DNA from: Pseudomonas viridiflava
GTDB taxonomy: Bacteria > Pseudomonadota > Gammaproteobacteria > Pseudomonadales > Pseudomonadaceae
Assembly (NCBI RefSeq): GCF_001642795.1
Contig: NZ_LKEH01000018.1
Span: 374,864 to 438,863 of the forward strand
Direction of reading: 5' to 3'
DNA: 64,000 nucleotides
In this document: in pieces, positions 37,780 to 46,978 of the stretch
Position numbering within the stretch: position 1 is the stretch's first letter
Layout: each line of letters begins with the position of its first letter
Notes under the pieces: generated by a model
Told to the model about the DNA's origin: nothing
Database searches by the model: none
What the model saw: only the letters and a program-made list of their open reading frames with translations
Position numbers and translations under genes: made by a program

Positions 37780-37894
37780 GTGATGGAGACTATTGGAATG
37801 TCCCTGCATCGATGGTCTGCCAGGCATTGTTCGTTCGCGAACGTGCAGCCCCCAATGTGGCTTCGGTCTACGCAAGACAAGGTAAAGAAATAAC

Positions 37895-38728
37895 ATGGGC
37901 AGCATGCATCCCGTACAGGTTATTGCGGTGACTGGCGGCAAAGGTGGCGTCGGTAAGACTAACGTGTCAGTGAACCTCTCACTGGCTCTGGCTGAGCTCG
38001 GTCGACGCGTCATGCTTCTTGACGCCGATCTGGGTCTGGCCAATGTCGATGTCCTGCTGGGGCTGACACCCAAACGCACGCTCGCCGATGTCATAGAAGG
38101 CCGTTGCGAGTTGCGCGACGTGCTTCTCCAGGGGCCGGGCGGCGTGCGCATCGTGCCTGCCGCTTCCGGCACCCAGAGCATGGTTCATCTGTCGCCTGCC
38201 CAGCATGCCGGTCTGATCCAGGCGTTCAGCGAGATTGGCGACAACCTCGATGTGCTGGTGATCGACACGGCAGCCGGCATCGGTGAATCGGTGGTCAGCT
38301 TCGTACGCGCCGCTCAGGAAGTCCTGCTGGTGGTCTGCGACGAGCCAACGTCCATCACCGATGCCTACGCACTGATCAAGTTGCTCAATCGCGACTACGG
38401 CATGAATCGTTTCCGGGTGCTGGCCAACATGGCCCAGAGCCCTCAGGAAGGCCGCAATCTGTTCGCCAAGCTGACCAAGGTCACGGACCGCTTTCTGGAT
38501 GTTGCACTGCAGTATGTCGGGGCTGTGCCCTACGACGAATGCGTGCGCAAGGCCGTACAGAAACAGCGTGCCGTCTACGAAGCCTTCCCGCGCTCCAAAT
38601 GCGCGCTGGCATTCAAGGCCATTGCCCAGAAGGTCGACACCTGGCCGTTGCCGGCCAACCCACGGGGTCACCTTGAATTCTTCGTCGAACGACTCGTTCA
38701 CCAGACCAGTGCGGGGCCTGTCCAATGA
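37895..38728 (+). CDS. fleN: Flagellar number regulator FleN (FlhG, MinD-like ATPase)
   Basis: MinD/ParA-family ATPase of 277 residues that restrains FleQ and keeps the flagellar number low. The deviant Walker A (TGGKGGVGKTNVSVNLSL) and the LLDADLGLANVDVLLGL and VIDTAAGIGESVVSF motifs are present. There is a 115-base gap after flhF in which I see no clear promoter. The start used is the ATG at 37895 (MGSMHPVQ); an internal ATG at 37904 is possible. Its stop overlaps fliA by 4 bases (ATGA). Confidence 0.96.
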   Translation: MGSMHPVQVIAVTGGKGGVGKTNVSVNLSLALAELGRRVMLLDADLGLANVDVLLGLTPKRTLADVIEGRCELRDVLLQGPGGVRIVPAASGTQSMVHLSPAQHAGLIQAFSEIGDNLDVLVIDTAAGIGESVVSFVRAAQEVLLVVCDEPTSITDAYALIKLLNRDYGMNRFRVLANMAQSPQEGRNLFAKLTKVTDRFLDVALQYVGAVPYDECVRKAVQKQRAVYEAFPRSKCALAFKAIAQKVDTWPLPANPRGHLEFFVERLVHQTSAGPVQ

Positions 38729-39465
38729 CAGCGAGCGGCTACCAGATGTACAGCAAGGCTTCCCGGAATTCGCAGTACGAGCTGATCGAGCGTTATGCGC
38801 CTCTGGTCAAACGTATCGCCTATCACCTGCTGGCTCGCCTGCCAGCCAGTGTGCAGGTCGAGGACCTGATTCAGGCCGGCATGATCGGGCTGCTCGAAGT
38901 CTCGACCAAATACGATTCCACCAAGGGTGCGAGTTTCGAGACCTATGCGGGTATCCGCATTCGTGGTGCCATGCTCGACGAAGTGCGCAAGGGTGACTGG
39001 GCGCCTCGCTCGGTCCACCGCAATACGCGCATGGTGAGCGACGCAATTCGCGCAATTGAAGCGAAAACCGGACGTGACGCTAAAGATCATGAGGTTGCTG
39101 CCGAACTCCAGTTGAGTCTCGATGATTATTACGGGATTTTGAATGACACCTTGGGCAGCCGCCTCTTCAGTTTCGACGACCTGCTTCAGGACGGCGACCA
39201 TGAAGGGCTGCACGAGGACGGTGCCAGCGGTTCGCTTGAACCGTCACGGGACCTGGAAGACGAGCGCTTCCAGGCAGCCCTGGCCGATGCGATTGCCAAT
39301 TTGCCGGAGCGTGAGCGTCTGGTCTTGGCGCTGTACTACGACGAAGAGCTGAACCTCAAGGAAATCGGAGAGGTCCTGGGGGTCAGCGAATCGCGGGTCA
39401 GTCAGTTACACAGCCAGTGCGCAGCTCGTTTGCGAGGGCGTTTGGGGGAGTGGCGAGCGCGTTGA
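38725..39465 (+). CDS. fliA: Flagellar sigma factor 28
   Basis: Sigma-28 of 246 residues directing late flagellar and chemotaxis genes. Regions are clear: 1.2/2 (YAPLVKRIAYHLLARLPASVQVEDLIQAGMIGLLEVSTKYD, then FETYAGIRIRGAMLDEVRKGDWAPRSVHRN), region 3, and region 4 (LPERERLVLALYYDEELNLKEIGEVLGVSESRVSQLHSQC). The anti-sigma factor FlgM is not in this window. The start overlaps fleN, so it belongs to the flhF-fleN-fliA unit. Confidence 0.98.
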   Translation: MTASGYQMYSKASRNSQYELIERYAPLVKRIAYHLLARLPASVQVEDLIQAGMIGLLEVSTKYDSTKGASFETYAGIRIRGAMLDEVRKGDWAPRSVHRNTRMVSDAIRAIEAKTGRDAKDHEVAAELQLSLDDYYGILNDTLGSRLFSFDDLLQDGDHEGLHEDGASGSLEPSRDLEDERFQAALADAIANLPERERLVLALYYDEELNLKEIGEVLGVSESRVSQLHSQCAARLRGRLGEWRAR

Positions 39466-39720
39466 CAGTCAAGGTGCGGCCTGGTCCGCACATTGGCTTC
39501 ATGCCGGCTGTGCAGAGCGTTACGTGGTAACAGGATAGACAAGGCAGGAGCCTGTCGGGCGGTGCCTCGATGGGCTGTTCGTTCAGGTCTGTACCTGTCG
39601 TTTTGCCAAGCCCGTCGTCGTTTCGTACAGCCGGGGGTGTGCTGTGCCAGTATTGAGTGAACAGCGTGTTCAGGTGCTGAACGCGTTAAAGACTGCTTGG
39701 AGGTCGAATTGGACAAGAAC

Positions 39721-40095
39721 ATGAAAATCCTCATCGTTGATGACTTCTCAACGATGAGGCGGATCATCAAGAACCTGTTGCGTGATCTGGGGTTCACCAA
39801 CACATCGGAAGCGGACGACGGTCTGACCGCGCTGCCGATGTTGCAGAGCGGCGCCTTTGACTTTCTGGTGACGGACTGGAACATGCCTGGCATGTCCGGT
39901 ATCGATCTGCTGCGCCAGGTCCGTCAGGACGAGCGCCTCAAGAGCCTTCCCGTGCTGATGGTCACCGCTGAAGCCAAGCGTGAGCAGATCATCGAAGCTG
40001 CACAGGCCGGGGTAAACGGTTACGTGGTCAAGCCATTCACGGCTCAAGCGCTGAAAGAGAAGATCGAAAAGATCTTTGAACGCGTCAATAGCTGA
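39721..40095 (+). CDS. cheY: Chemotaxis response regulator CheY
   Basis: Single receiver domain of 124 residues; the phosphorylated form binds FliM and changes motor rotation. Asp7/Asp8, the phospho-acceptor Asp52 ([11 protein letters not shown]) and the lysine in YVVKPFTAQ are present. The start is debatable. The ATG at 39721 gives the standard family N-terminus [10 protein letters not shown] but has no ribosome site nearby, whereas a TTG at 39709 lies 5 bases after GGAGG (39699-39703) and would add four residues. The 255-base gap after fliA has no sigma-28 promoter that I can defend. Confidence 0.95.
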   Translation: MKILIVDDFSTMRRIIKNLLRDLGFTNTSEADDGLTALPMLQSGAFDFLVTDWNMPGMSGIDLLRQVRQDERLKSLPVLMVTAEAKREQIIEAAQAGVNGYVVKPFTAQALKEKIEKIFERVNS

Positions 40096-40114
40096 TGCAT
40101 GCCGCGAGGGCGCT

Positions 40115-40900
40115 ATGGATAACAATGATTCGATGGCCGACTTTGAGTCGACCCTGAAAAGACACGCGCAGGAACTCGTCACCAGCCTTGAAAAAGGTCG
40201 TTTCGGCGAAGCTGTGCAACTGATCCATGAGCTCAACCAGACACGCGACCGCGGCCTTTATCAGGAAGTGGGCAAGCTGACTCGTGAGCTGCACAGTGCA
40301 ATCGTCAACTTCCAGATCGATCCGCACATGCCTCAGGCCGAGGAGGTATCGCAGATCACGGATGCCACCGAACGTCTGGGTTACGTCGTGCGGCTGACCG
40401 AAAATGCGGCCAACCGCACCATGGATCTGGTCGAGGAAAGCACGCCAGTCATGAACGGTCTGAGCGCCGACGCCAAGGCGTTGAGCGAAGACTGGGGGCG
40501 CTTCATGCGCCGCGAAATCGGTGCCGAGGAATTTCGCGATCTCGCCAAGCGGGTCGATGGTTTTCTGACGCGTACCGAGAAGGAGACTCACGAGGTTTCC
40601 GCGCACCTCAATGACATTCTGCTCGCCCAGGATTACCAGGACCTCACCGGTCAGGTGATCAAGCGTGTCACGCAGTTGGTTACTGAAGTGGAAGGCAACT
40701 TGCTCAAACTGGTGCTCATGGCCAGCCATGTCGATCGCTTCGCAGGCATCGAACATGACGAAGAATCCATCCTTGCAGAAAAAGATCCTAAAAAACATCT
40801 CTCCAAGGGTGAAGGTCCGCAGATTCATGCCGATAAACGTGAAGACGTCGTATCCGGACAGGATGATGTAGACGATCTGCTATCGAGCCTCGGCTTCTAG
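40115..40900 (+). CDS. cheZ: Chemotaxis phosphatase CheZ
   Basis: CheY-P phosphatase of 261 residues, mostly a long helical hairpin dimer. The catalytic region is visible (ILLAQDYQDLTGQVIKRV, with the conserved Asp and Gln). The C-terminal tail QDDVDDLLSSLGF is the CheY-docking peptide. ATG at 40115 (MDNNDSMADFES) with GAGGG upstream; the frame is open into cheY upstream but the longer form is unlikely. Confidence 0.96.
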   Translation: MDNNDSMADFESTLKRHAQELVTSLEKGRFGEAVQLIHELNQTRDRGLYQEVGKLTRELHSAIVNFQIDPHMPQAEEVSQITDATERLGYVVRLTENAANRTMDLVEESTPVMNGLSADAKALSEDWGRFMRREIGAEEFRDLAKRVDGFLTRTEKETHEVSAHLNDILLAQDYQDLTGQVIKRVTQLVTEVEGNLLKLVLMASHVDRFAGIEHDEESILAEKDPKKHLSKGEGPQIHADKREDVVSGQDDVDDLLSSLGF

Positions 40901-40933
40901 GTCTGTTGACGGTTAATTTTAGGGAGCACCCCC

Positions 40934-43186
40934 ATGAGCTTCGGCGCCGATGAAGAAATCCTTCAGGATTTTCTGGTAGAGGCCGGCGAAATTCTGGAGC
41001 AGTTGTCAGAGCAATTGGTCGAGCTGGAAAGCCGACCGGATGATGCTGATCTGCTCAATGCAATTTTTCGCGGTTTTCACACTGTAAAAGGGGGCGCCGG
41101 CTTCCTCCAGCTCCATGAGCTGGTGGAGTGCTGCCATATCGCCGAAAACGTGTTCGACATCCTTCGCAAGGGTGAGCGGCGCGTTGATTCCGAGCTCATG
41201 GACGTGGTCCTGGAAGCACTGGACACCGTCAACAGCATGTTCGGCCAGGTGCGCGAACGTACTGACCTGACGCCTGCGACGCCGGAACTGCTGGCGGCGC
41301 TGTCGCGTCTGGCTGAACCACAATCCAATGATGCGGTTGCCGAGCCTGTGGCTGAGGTGGCCGAAGTGGCTGCTCCGGTTGCCGAGGCGGCTGGCGGCGA
41401 CGATATCACCGACCACGAATTCGAACAGTTGCTCGATTCGCTGCACGGCTCCAAGCCGATTGCAGCACCTGCTGCGGCCCCGGCCGCTCAGGCCTCGTCG
41501 AGCGACGAGATTACCGATCAGGAATTCGAATCCCTGCTCGATCAGTTGCACGGCAAGGGCAAGTTTGCCGCCGATGCCGCTCCGGCACCGGCCCCTGCGG
41601 CCAAGGCTGGCGGCAGCGCACCGGCCAGTGACGAGATCACTGACGACGAGTTCGAAGCATTGCTGGATCAGTTGCATGGCAAAGGGTCGTTCGATGCTGC
41701 TGTCGTCGCGCCGGTTGCTGCCGAGGCCGTTGCGGCCAAGGCTCCAGTGACAGCCAAGGCTGCAGCCTCGGACGAAATCACCGATCACGAATTCGAAAAC
41801 CTGCTGGACGAGCTGCACGGCAAGGGCAAGTTCGAGCCTGAGGCCATCGTGGCCAAGGCACCCGCACCTGCTGCGGCCGCTGCCCCGGCTCCTGCTGCCA
41901 AGCCAGCTGCGGCGCCTGCACCTGCTGCGAAGGCCGAGCCTGCGCAAGCCAAGGCTGCTGCACCTGCTCCCGCCCGAGCTCCTGCCCCGACGGGCGAAAA
42001 GCCGGTCGCGACAGAAGCCGAAACCACGGTGCGCGTCGATACTGCGCGGCTGGACGAGATCATGAACATGGTCGGCGAACTGGTGCTGGTGCGTAACCGA
42101 CTGGTTCGCCTGGGTCTGAACAGTGGCGACGAAGCCATGTCCAAGGCTGTTTCCAACCTGGACGTGGTAACCGCCGACCTGCAGACCGCGGTGATGAAAA
42201 CCCGCATGCAGCCAATCAAGAAAGTCTTCGGCCGCTTCCCGCGTCTGGTTCGTGACCTGGCTCGCCAGCTCAAGAAAGAGATCATCCTGGAACTGGTGGG
42301 TGAAGAGACCGACCTGGACAAGAACCTTGTCGAGGCGCTGGCTGACCCGTTGGTCCACTTGGTGCGCAACGCGGTCGACCACGGTATCGAAACCCCGGAA
42401 GAACGCGAAGCCACCGGCAAGTCCCGCGGCGGCAAGGTGATTCTGGCGGCCGAGCAGGAAGGCGACCATATCCTGTTGTCCATCTCCGATGACGGCAAGG
42501 GTATGGACCCGAACGTGCTGCGCTCCATCGCCGTCAAGCGCGGTGTCATGGACAAGGATGCTGCGGACCGTCTCAGCGACACCGACTGCTACAACCTGAT
42601 CTTTGCACCCGGCTTCTCGACCAAGACCGAGATTTCCGACGTCTCCGGTCGTGGTGTGGGCATGGACGTGGTGAAAACCAAGATTTCCCAGCTCAACGGT
42701 TCGATCAACATCTACTCGACCAAGGGTCAGGGTTCGAAGATCGTCATCAAGGTTCCGCTGACGCTTGCGATCATGCCGACCCTGATGGTCATGCTGGGCA
42801 ATCAGGCCTTTGCCTTCCCGCTGGTCAACGTCAACGAAATCTTCCACCTGGACCTGTCGACCACCAACGTCGTCGATGGTCAGGAAGTGGTGATCGTGCG
42901 TGACAAGGCCTTGCCTCTGTTCTACCTCAAGCGCTGGCTGGTCAGTTCGGCAGCGCATGAAGAGCAGCGTGAAGGTCATGTGGTGATTCTGTCTGTCGGC
43001 ACCCAGCGCATCGGCTTTGTCGTCGATCAACTGGTTGGTCAGGAAGAAGTGGTGATCAAACCGCTGGGCAAGATGCTGCAAGGTACGCCGGGCATGTCGG
43101 GCGCCACCATCACCGGTGACGGTCGCATTGCCTTGATTCTCGATGTACCGAGCATGCTCAAGCGTTACGCCGCACGGCGTATTTGA
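40934..43186 (+). CDS. cheA: Chemotaxis histidine kinase CheA, with four linker repeats
   Basis: Kinase of 750 residues. P1 Hpt domain with His49 in FRGFHTVKGGAGFLQL; a long linker (about 125-365) with four copies of a DEITDxEFExLLDxLHG repeat starting at residues 156, 191, 233 and 280, spaced by Ala/Pro-rich sequence; dimerisation P3; the P4 kinase domain (HLVRNAVDHGIETPEER N-box, DDGKGMD, SGRGVGMDVV); and the CheW-like P5. No ordinary P2 CheY-binding domain is evident between P1 and P3, so the repeats may take over docking or localisation. It lies in the cheYZAB order. Confidence 0.97.
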   Translation: MSFGADEEILQDFLVEAGEILEQLSEQLVELESRPDDADLLNAIFRGFHTVKGGAGFLQLHELVECCHIAENVFDILRKGERRVDSELMDVVLEALDTVNSMFGQVRERTDLTPATPELLAALSRLAEPQSNDAVAEPVAEVAEVAAPVAEAAGGDDITDHEFEQLLDSLHGSKPIAAPAAAPAAQASSSDEITDQEFESLLDQLHGKGKFAADAAPAPAPAAKAGGSAPASDEITDDEFEALLDQLHGKGSFDAAVVAPVAAEAVAAKAPVTAKAAASDEITDHEFENLLDELHGKGKFEPEAIVAKAPAPAAAAAPAPAAKPAAAPAPAAKAEPAQAKAAAPAPARAPAPTGEKPVATEAETTVRVDTARLDEIMNMVGELVLVRNRLVRLGLNSGDEAMSKAVSNLDVVTADLQTAVMKTRMQPIKKVFGRFPRLVRDLARQLKKEIILELVGEETDLDKNLVEALADPLVHLVRNAVDHGIETPEEREATGKSRGGKVILAAEQEGDHILLSISDDGKGMDPNVLRSIAVKRGVMDKDAADRLSDTDCYNLIFAPGFSTKTEISDVSGRGVGMDVVKTKISQLNGSINIYSTKGQGSKIVIKVPLTLAIMPTLMVMLGNQAFAFPLVNVNEIFHLDLSTTNVVDGQEVVIVRDKALPLFYLKRWLVSSAAHEEQREGHVVILSVGTQRIGFVVDQLVGQEEVVIKPLGKMLQGTPGMSGATITGDGRIALILDVPSMLKRYAARRI
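41399..41821 (+). repeat. Four-copy peptide repeat in the CheA linker
   Basis: Repeat units of 17 codons start at 41399, 41504, 41630 and 41771. They share the pattern D-[DE]-I-T-D-x-E-F-E-x-L-L-D-x-L-H-G, three of them followed by K-G-[KS]-F. Spacers of about 18-30 residues are Ala/Pro/Lys-rich. The core resembles the CheY-binding peptides of FliM and CheZ. Confidence 0.9.
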
Positions 43187-43237
43187 TTCTGGGGTTGCGG
43201 GCAGCTTCGGCTGCCTGCGGCGCCTATTGGAGTGTTT

Positions 43238-44410
43238 ATGGCAGTCAAGGTCCTGGTGGTGGATGATTCCGGTTTCTTCCGCCGCCGCGTTACGGAAATT
43301 CTTTCTTCGGACCCCAACATCCAGGTTGTCGGCACGGCAACCAACGGCAAGGAAGCGATCGAACAGGCGCTGGCCCTCAAGCCTGACGTGATCACCATGG
43401 ACTACGAAATGCCGATGATGGATGGCATTACGGCAGTTCGTCACATCATGCAGCGTATCCCGACCCCGGTTCTGATGTTTTCCTCGCTGACGCACGAAGG
43501 TGCACGCGTCACGCTGGATGCGCTGGACGCCGGTGCCGTGGACTTTTTACCCAAGAATTTTGAAGACATCTCGCGCAACCCGCAGAAGGTCAAGCAGCTG
43601 CTGTGCGAGAAGATCAACAGCATCTCACGCAGTAACCGTCGTCTCAGCGGCGCGAGTTCTGCTTCTGCTGCTCCGGTTTCCTCATCCGCTGCGCCCGCTG
43701 CCCGTACCGCTGCGCCGGCACCTGCATCGACCACGCCTGCACGCACGATTGCGCCGCGCACTGCAGCGCCTGCGCCGCATGCAGCCCATACCCAGCCACA
43801 GACGCATGCGCCAGCCCATCCGACCACCTCTGGCACGCCGAAGCGCAAGGCCTACAAGCTGGTTGCCATCGGCACGTCGACCGGTGGTCCCGTGGCATTG
43901 CAACGTGTGCTGACGCAACTGCCTGCCGGTTTTCCGGCTCCGCTGGTGCTGATCCAGCACATGCCTGCTGCGTTCACCAAGGCCTTTGCCGAGCGTCTGG
44001 ACAAGCTGTGCAAGATCAGCGTCAAGGAAGCCGAGGACGGTGACGTACTGCGTCCGGGCCTCGCACTGCTGGCACCCGGTGGCAAGCAGATGATGGTCGA
44101 CAGCCGTGGCACGGTTAAGATTCTGCCCGGTGACGAACGCCTCAATTACAAGCCGTGCGTGGACATCACGTTCGGGTCGGCCGCCAAGTCCTATGGCGAC
44201 AAGGTGCTTTCTGTCGTGCTCACCGGCATGGGGGCTGACGGTCGCGAAGGCGCTCGTCTGCTCAAACAGGCCGGCAGTACAGTCTGGGCGCAGGACGAGG
44301 CGAGCTGCGTGATTTATGGCATGCCTATGGCCATCGTCAAGGCCGAGCTGGCGGATGCAATCTATAGCCTGGACGATATCGGTCGTCACCTGGTCGAGGC
44401 GTGCCTCTGA
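43238..44410 (+). CDS. cheB: Chemotaxis methylesterase CheB
   Basis: Protein-glutamate methylesterase of 390 residues that demethylates chemoreceptors. The receiver domain has Asp55 ([13 protein letters not shown]). A long Ala/Pro/Thr-rich linker (about 138-205) leads to the catalytic domain with Ser214 in AIGTSTGGP, the histidine in [10 protein letters not shown] and the [14 protein letters not shown] segment. ATG at 43238, 5 bases after GGAG. Its TGA overlaps the motC ATG. Confidence 0.97.
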   Translation: MAVKVLVVDDSGFFRRRVTEILSSDPNIQVVGTATNGKEAIEQALALKPDVITMDYEMPMMDGITAVRHIMQRIPTPVLMFSSLTHEGARVTLDALDAGAVDFLPKNFEDISRNPQKVKQLLCEKINSISRSNRRLSGASSASAAPVSSSAAPAARTAAPAPASTTPARTIAPRTAAPAPHAAHTQPQTHAPAHPTTSGTPKRKAYKLVAIGTSTGGPVALQRVLTQLPAGFPAPLVLIQHMPAAFTKAFAERLDKLCKISVKEAEDGDVLRPGLALLAPGGKQMMVDSRGTVKILPGDERLNYKPCVDITFGSAAKSYGDKVLSVVLTGMGADGREGARLLKQAGSTVWAQDEASCVIYGMPMAIVKAELADAIYSLDDIGRHLVEACL

Positions 44411-45150
44411 TGGATGTACTGAGTCTGATCGGCCTTATTCTGGCGTTCGTGGCGATCATCGGCGGCAACTTTCTCGAAGGCGGACACCTCAGTGCGCTGC
44501 TCAATGGTCCGGCCGCGCTGATCGTGATCGGCGGTACGCTGGGCGCCTCGCTGTTGCAGGCGCCCATGAGCGCTTTCATGCGCGCCATGAAAATCATTCG
44601 CTGGGTGCTGTTTCCGCCGCGTGTCGATCTGCCGGGTGGCGTCGACCGCGTGATCGGCTGGAGCATGACCGCCCGCAAGGAAGGCCTGCTGGGTCTGGAA
44701 ACGGTTGCCGATGCCGAGCCTGACAGCTATGCCCGCAAAGGCCTGCAACTGCTGGTCGACGGTGCCGAGCCGGAAGCGATTCGCAGCATTCTGGAAGTCG
44801 ATTTCATCACCCAGGAAACCCGTGACATTCAGGCCGCCAAGGTCTTTGAGAGCATGGGCGGCTATGCGCCGACCGTGGGTATCATCGGTGCGGTCATGGG
44901 GTTGATTCACGTGATGGGCAACCTGGCTGATCCGAGTCAGTTGGGCAGCGGCATTGCCGTGGCGTTCGTCGCGACCATCTACGGTGTTGCGACGGCCAAC
45001 CTTATCCTGCTGCCGGTGGCCAACAAGCTCAAGGCGATTGCCCATCGTCAGGCGCGCTACCGCGAAATGCTGCTCGAAGGTCTGCTGTCCATTGCCGAGG
45101 GTGAGAACCCGCGCTCCATCGAACTCAAGCTGCAAGGCTTCATGGAGTAA
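44410..45150 (+). CDS. motC: Flagellar motor stator protein MotC
   Basis: MotA-family proton-channel subunit of 246 residues, one of the two stator systems in Pseudomonas (MotAB is elsewhere). Four membrane segments (LSLIGLILAFVAIIGGNFLEGG, LIVIGGTLGASLLQA, VGIIGAVMGLIHVMG, GIAVAFVATIYGVATANLILLP) and a cytoplasmic loop. The start in TGATG overlaps cheB. An upstream in-frame ATG at 44401 is inside cheB and not used. Confidence 0.96.
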   Translation: MDVLSLIGLILAFVAIIGGNFLEGGHLSALLNGPAALIVIGGTLGASLLQAPMSAFMRAMKIIRWVLFPPRVDLPGGVDRVIGWSMTARKEGLLGLETVADAEPDSYARKGLQLLVDGAEPEAIRSILEVDFITQETRDIQAAKVFESMGGYAPTVGIIGAVMGLIHVMGNLADPSQLGSGIAVAFVATIYGVATANLILLPVANKLKAIAHRQARYREMLLEGLLSIAEGENPRSIELKLQGFME

Positions 45151-45156
45151 CACCTC

Positions 45157-46044
45157 ATGGCTCGACGTCGTCAGCCCGAAGAACACGAAAATCATGAACG
45201 CTGGCTGGTGTCTTACGCCGACTTCATTACGCTGCTGTTTGCCTTCTTCGTGGTGATGTACTCGATCTCGTCGGTCAACGAAGGCAAGTACAAGATTCTG
45301 TCGCAGGCGCTGGTCGGCGTGTTCAACGACGCCGAGCGCACCATGAAGCCGATCCCCATCGGCGAGCAGCGTCCGGTGTCGGTCAAGCCGTCCGAGCCAT
45401 TGCTCAAGGACAGCGAGGAAACCGACGCCGGTATCGCCTCGTCGGCCAGTGATCCGTTGCAGACCATTGCCCAGGATGTACGTGATGCGTTTGGCGATCT
45501 GATCCAGTCGGACCAGATGACCGTGCGCGGCAACGAACTGTGGATCGAGATCGAGCTCAACTCCAGCCTGCTGTTCGGCAGCGGTGATGCGATGCCCAGC
45601 GACAAGGCGTTCACGATCATTGAAAAGGTCGCCGGTATCGTCAAGCGCTTCGACAACCCGATCCATGTCGAAGGCTTCACCGATGACCAGCCGATCAGCA
45701 CGGCGCAGTTTCCGACCAACTGGGAACTGTCGTCGGCACGTTCGGCCAGTATCGTCCGCATGCTGGCCATCGACGGTGTCAATCCGGCGCGTCTGGCATC
45801 CGTCGGATACGGCGAGTTTCAGCCGATTGCCCCCAACACCAGCGCTACCGGGCGTGCCAAGAACCGTCGTGTGGTGCTGGTCATCTCCCGTAACCTGGAT
45901 GTGCGGCGCAGTCTGACCAGTACCGGCACTGCGAATGCGCAGCCGGACGCCGCATTGAAGCGTGCTGGCACACAAACTGCACCGGTGCCAGCAAAGCCGC
46001 CGGTACGTGCGAACACTGTCAATTCTCCGTCACCCGCACCTTAA
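45157..46044 (+). CDS. motD: Flagellar motor stator protein MotD
   Basis: MotB-family stator subunit of 295 residues. A basic N-terminus (MARRRQPEEHENHERW) is followed by the single membrane helix with its proton-carrying aspartate (SYADFITLLFAFFVVMYSIS) and a plug region. An OmpA-like peptidoglycan-binding domain lies at about 120-250 (NPIHVEGFTDDQPIST, then NWELSSARSASIVRML and GRAKNRRVVLVI). The tail is Ala/Pro-rich. It starts 6 bases after motC. Confidence 0.96.
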   Translation: MARRRQPEEHENHERWLVSYADFITLLFAFFVVMYSISSVNEGKYKILSQALVGVFNDAERTMKPIPIGEQRPVSVKPSEPLLKDSEETDAGIASSASDPLQTIAQDVRDAFGDLIQSDQMTVRGNELWIEIELNSSLLFGSGDAMPSDKAFTIIEKVAGIVKRFDNPIHVEGFTDDQPISTAQFPTNWELSSARSASIVRMLAIDGVNPARLASVGYGEFQPIAPNTSATGRAKNRRVVLVISRNLDVRRSLTSTGTANAQPDAALKRAGTQTAPVPAKPPVRANTVNSPSPAP

Positions 46045-46087
46045 AGCGTATTGGTACGGTCATCGCTGTACGGAAGGAAAATCATCA

Positions 46088-46876
46088 ATGAGAGTCTGGG
46101 CAGTAGCCAACCAGAAAGGTGGAGTCGGAAAGACCACCACGACCATTGCCCTGGCCGGTCTGCTGGCCGATGCGGGCAAGCGCGTCGTCGTGGTCGATCT
46201 CGACCCTCACGGCTCCATGACCAGTTATTTCGGGCACAACCCGGACGAACTGGAGCACAGCGCTTTCGATCTGTTTCTGCACAAGGGCGTCGTTCCTGAC
46301 GGACTTCCGGGGCAACTGCTGTTGCCGACCAGTGACCAGCGTATCTCGCTGATTCCGTCCAGTACCGCATTGGCGACGCTGGAACGACAGTCGCCGGGCC
46401 AGAGTGGCCTGGGGCTGGTGATTGCCAAGAGCCTCGCCCAGTTGTGGCAGGATTTTGACTATGCACTGATCGACAGCCCGCCGTTGCTCGGCGTGTTGAT
46501 GGTCAACGCGCTGGCCGCCAGTCAACAGCTGGCGATTCCGGTGCAGACCGAATTTCTTGCCGTCAAAGGCCTGGAGCGCATGGTCAACACCCTTACGATG
46601 ATCAACCGTTCTCGTAAGGTGCCGTTGCCTTACACCATCGTGCCGACGCTGTTCGACCGCCGCACCCAGGCCTCCATGGGCACCCTTAAACTTTTGCGCG
46701 ACAGCTTTCCCGAGCATGTCTGGCAGGCCTATGTGCCGGTGGACACGCGTTTGCGCGATGCCAGCCGTGCCGGTCTTACGCCGTCGCAGAACGACAGCAA
46801 GAGCCGTGGCGTGATTGCGTACCGGGCATTGCTCAAGCATATGCTCGCCGAGCAACTCAATGCTCAGGTGGCCTGA
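46088..46876 (+). CDS. parC: ParA-like chemotaxis cluster positioning ATPase ParC
   Basis: ParA-family ATPase of 262 residues. It has the deviant Walker A (VANQKGGVGKTTTTIALAGLL), VVDLDPHGSMTSYFG and YALIDSPPLLGVLMVNAL. In Pseudomonas and Vibrio this protein places chemosensory arrays at the cell pole together with ParP, encoded next. ATG at 46088 with GGAAGGAAAA upstream; the frame is open into motD but the extra segment has no family content. Confidence 0.93.
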   Translation: MRVWAVANQKGGVGKTTTTIALAGLLADAGKRVVVVDLDPHGSMTSYFGHNPDELEHSAFDLFLHKGVVPDGLPGQLLLPTSDQRISLIPSSTALATLERQSPGQSGLGLVIAKSLAQLWQDFDYALIDSPPLLGVLMVNALAASQQLAIPVQTEFLAVKGLERMVNTLTMINRSRKVPLPYTIVPTLFDRRTQASMGTLKLLRDSFPEHVWQAYVPVDTRLRDASRAGLTPSQNDSKSRGVIAYRALLKHMLAEQLNAQVA

Positions 46877-46978
46877 CATGCGCGCACATTCTTTCTCTGC
46901 TGTCAGCTCAAGTGATGCCTCAATGCGGCCGATAACTCTATCAGGCTGCACTCGCTCCATTTTTTGTTGGGCCCCGGT

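Noticed and set aside
39474..39491. GTGCGG/CCGCAC hairpin after fliA as a terminator
   Set aside because: The stem is only six pairs and no T-run follows.
39470..39500. Sigma-28 promoter for cheY beginning TCAAGGTG after fliA
   Set aside because: The -35 is good, but at the proper spacing the -10 reads GCACATTG, too far from GCCGATAA.
41006..43495. An 829-codon open frame on the minus strand opposite cheA
   Set aside because: Composition is His/Gln/Arg-rich as in typical antisense shadows, and the plus strand carries an unmistakable cheA.
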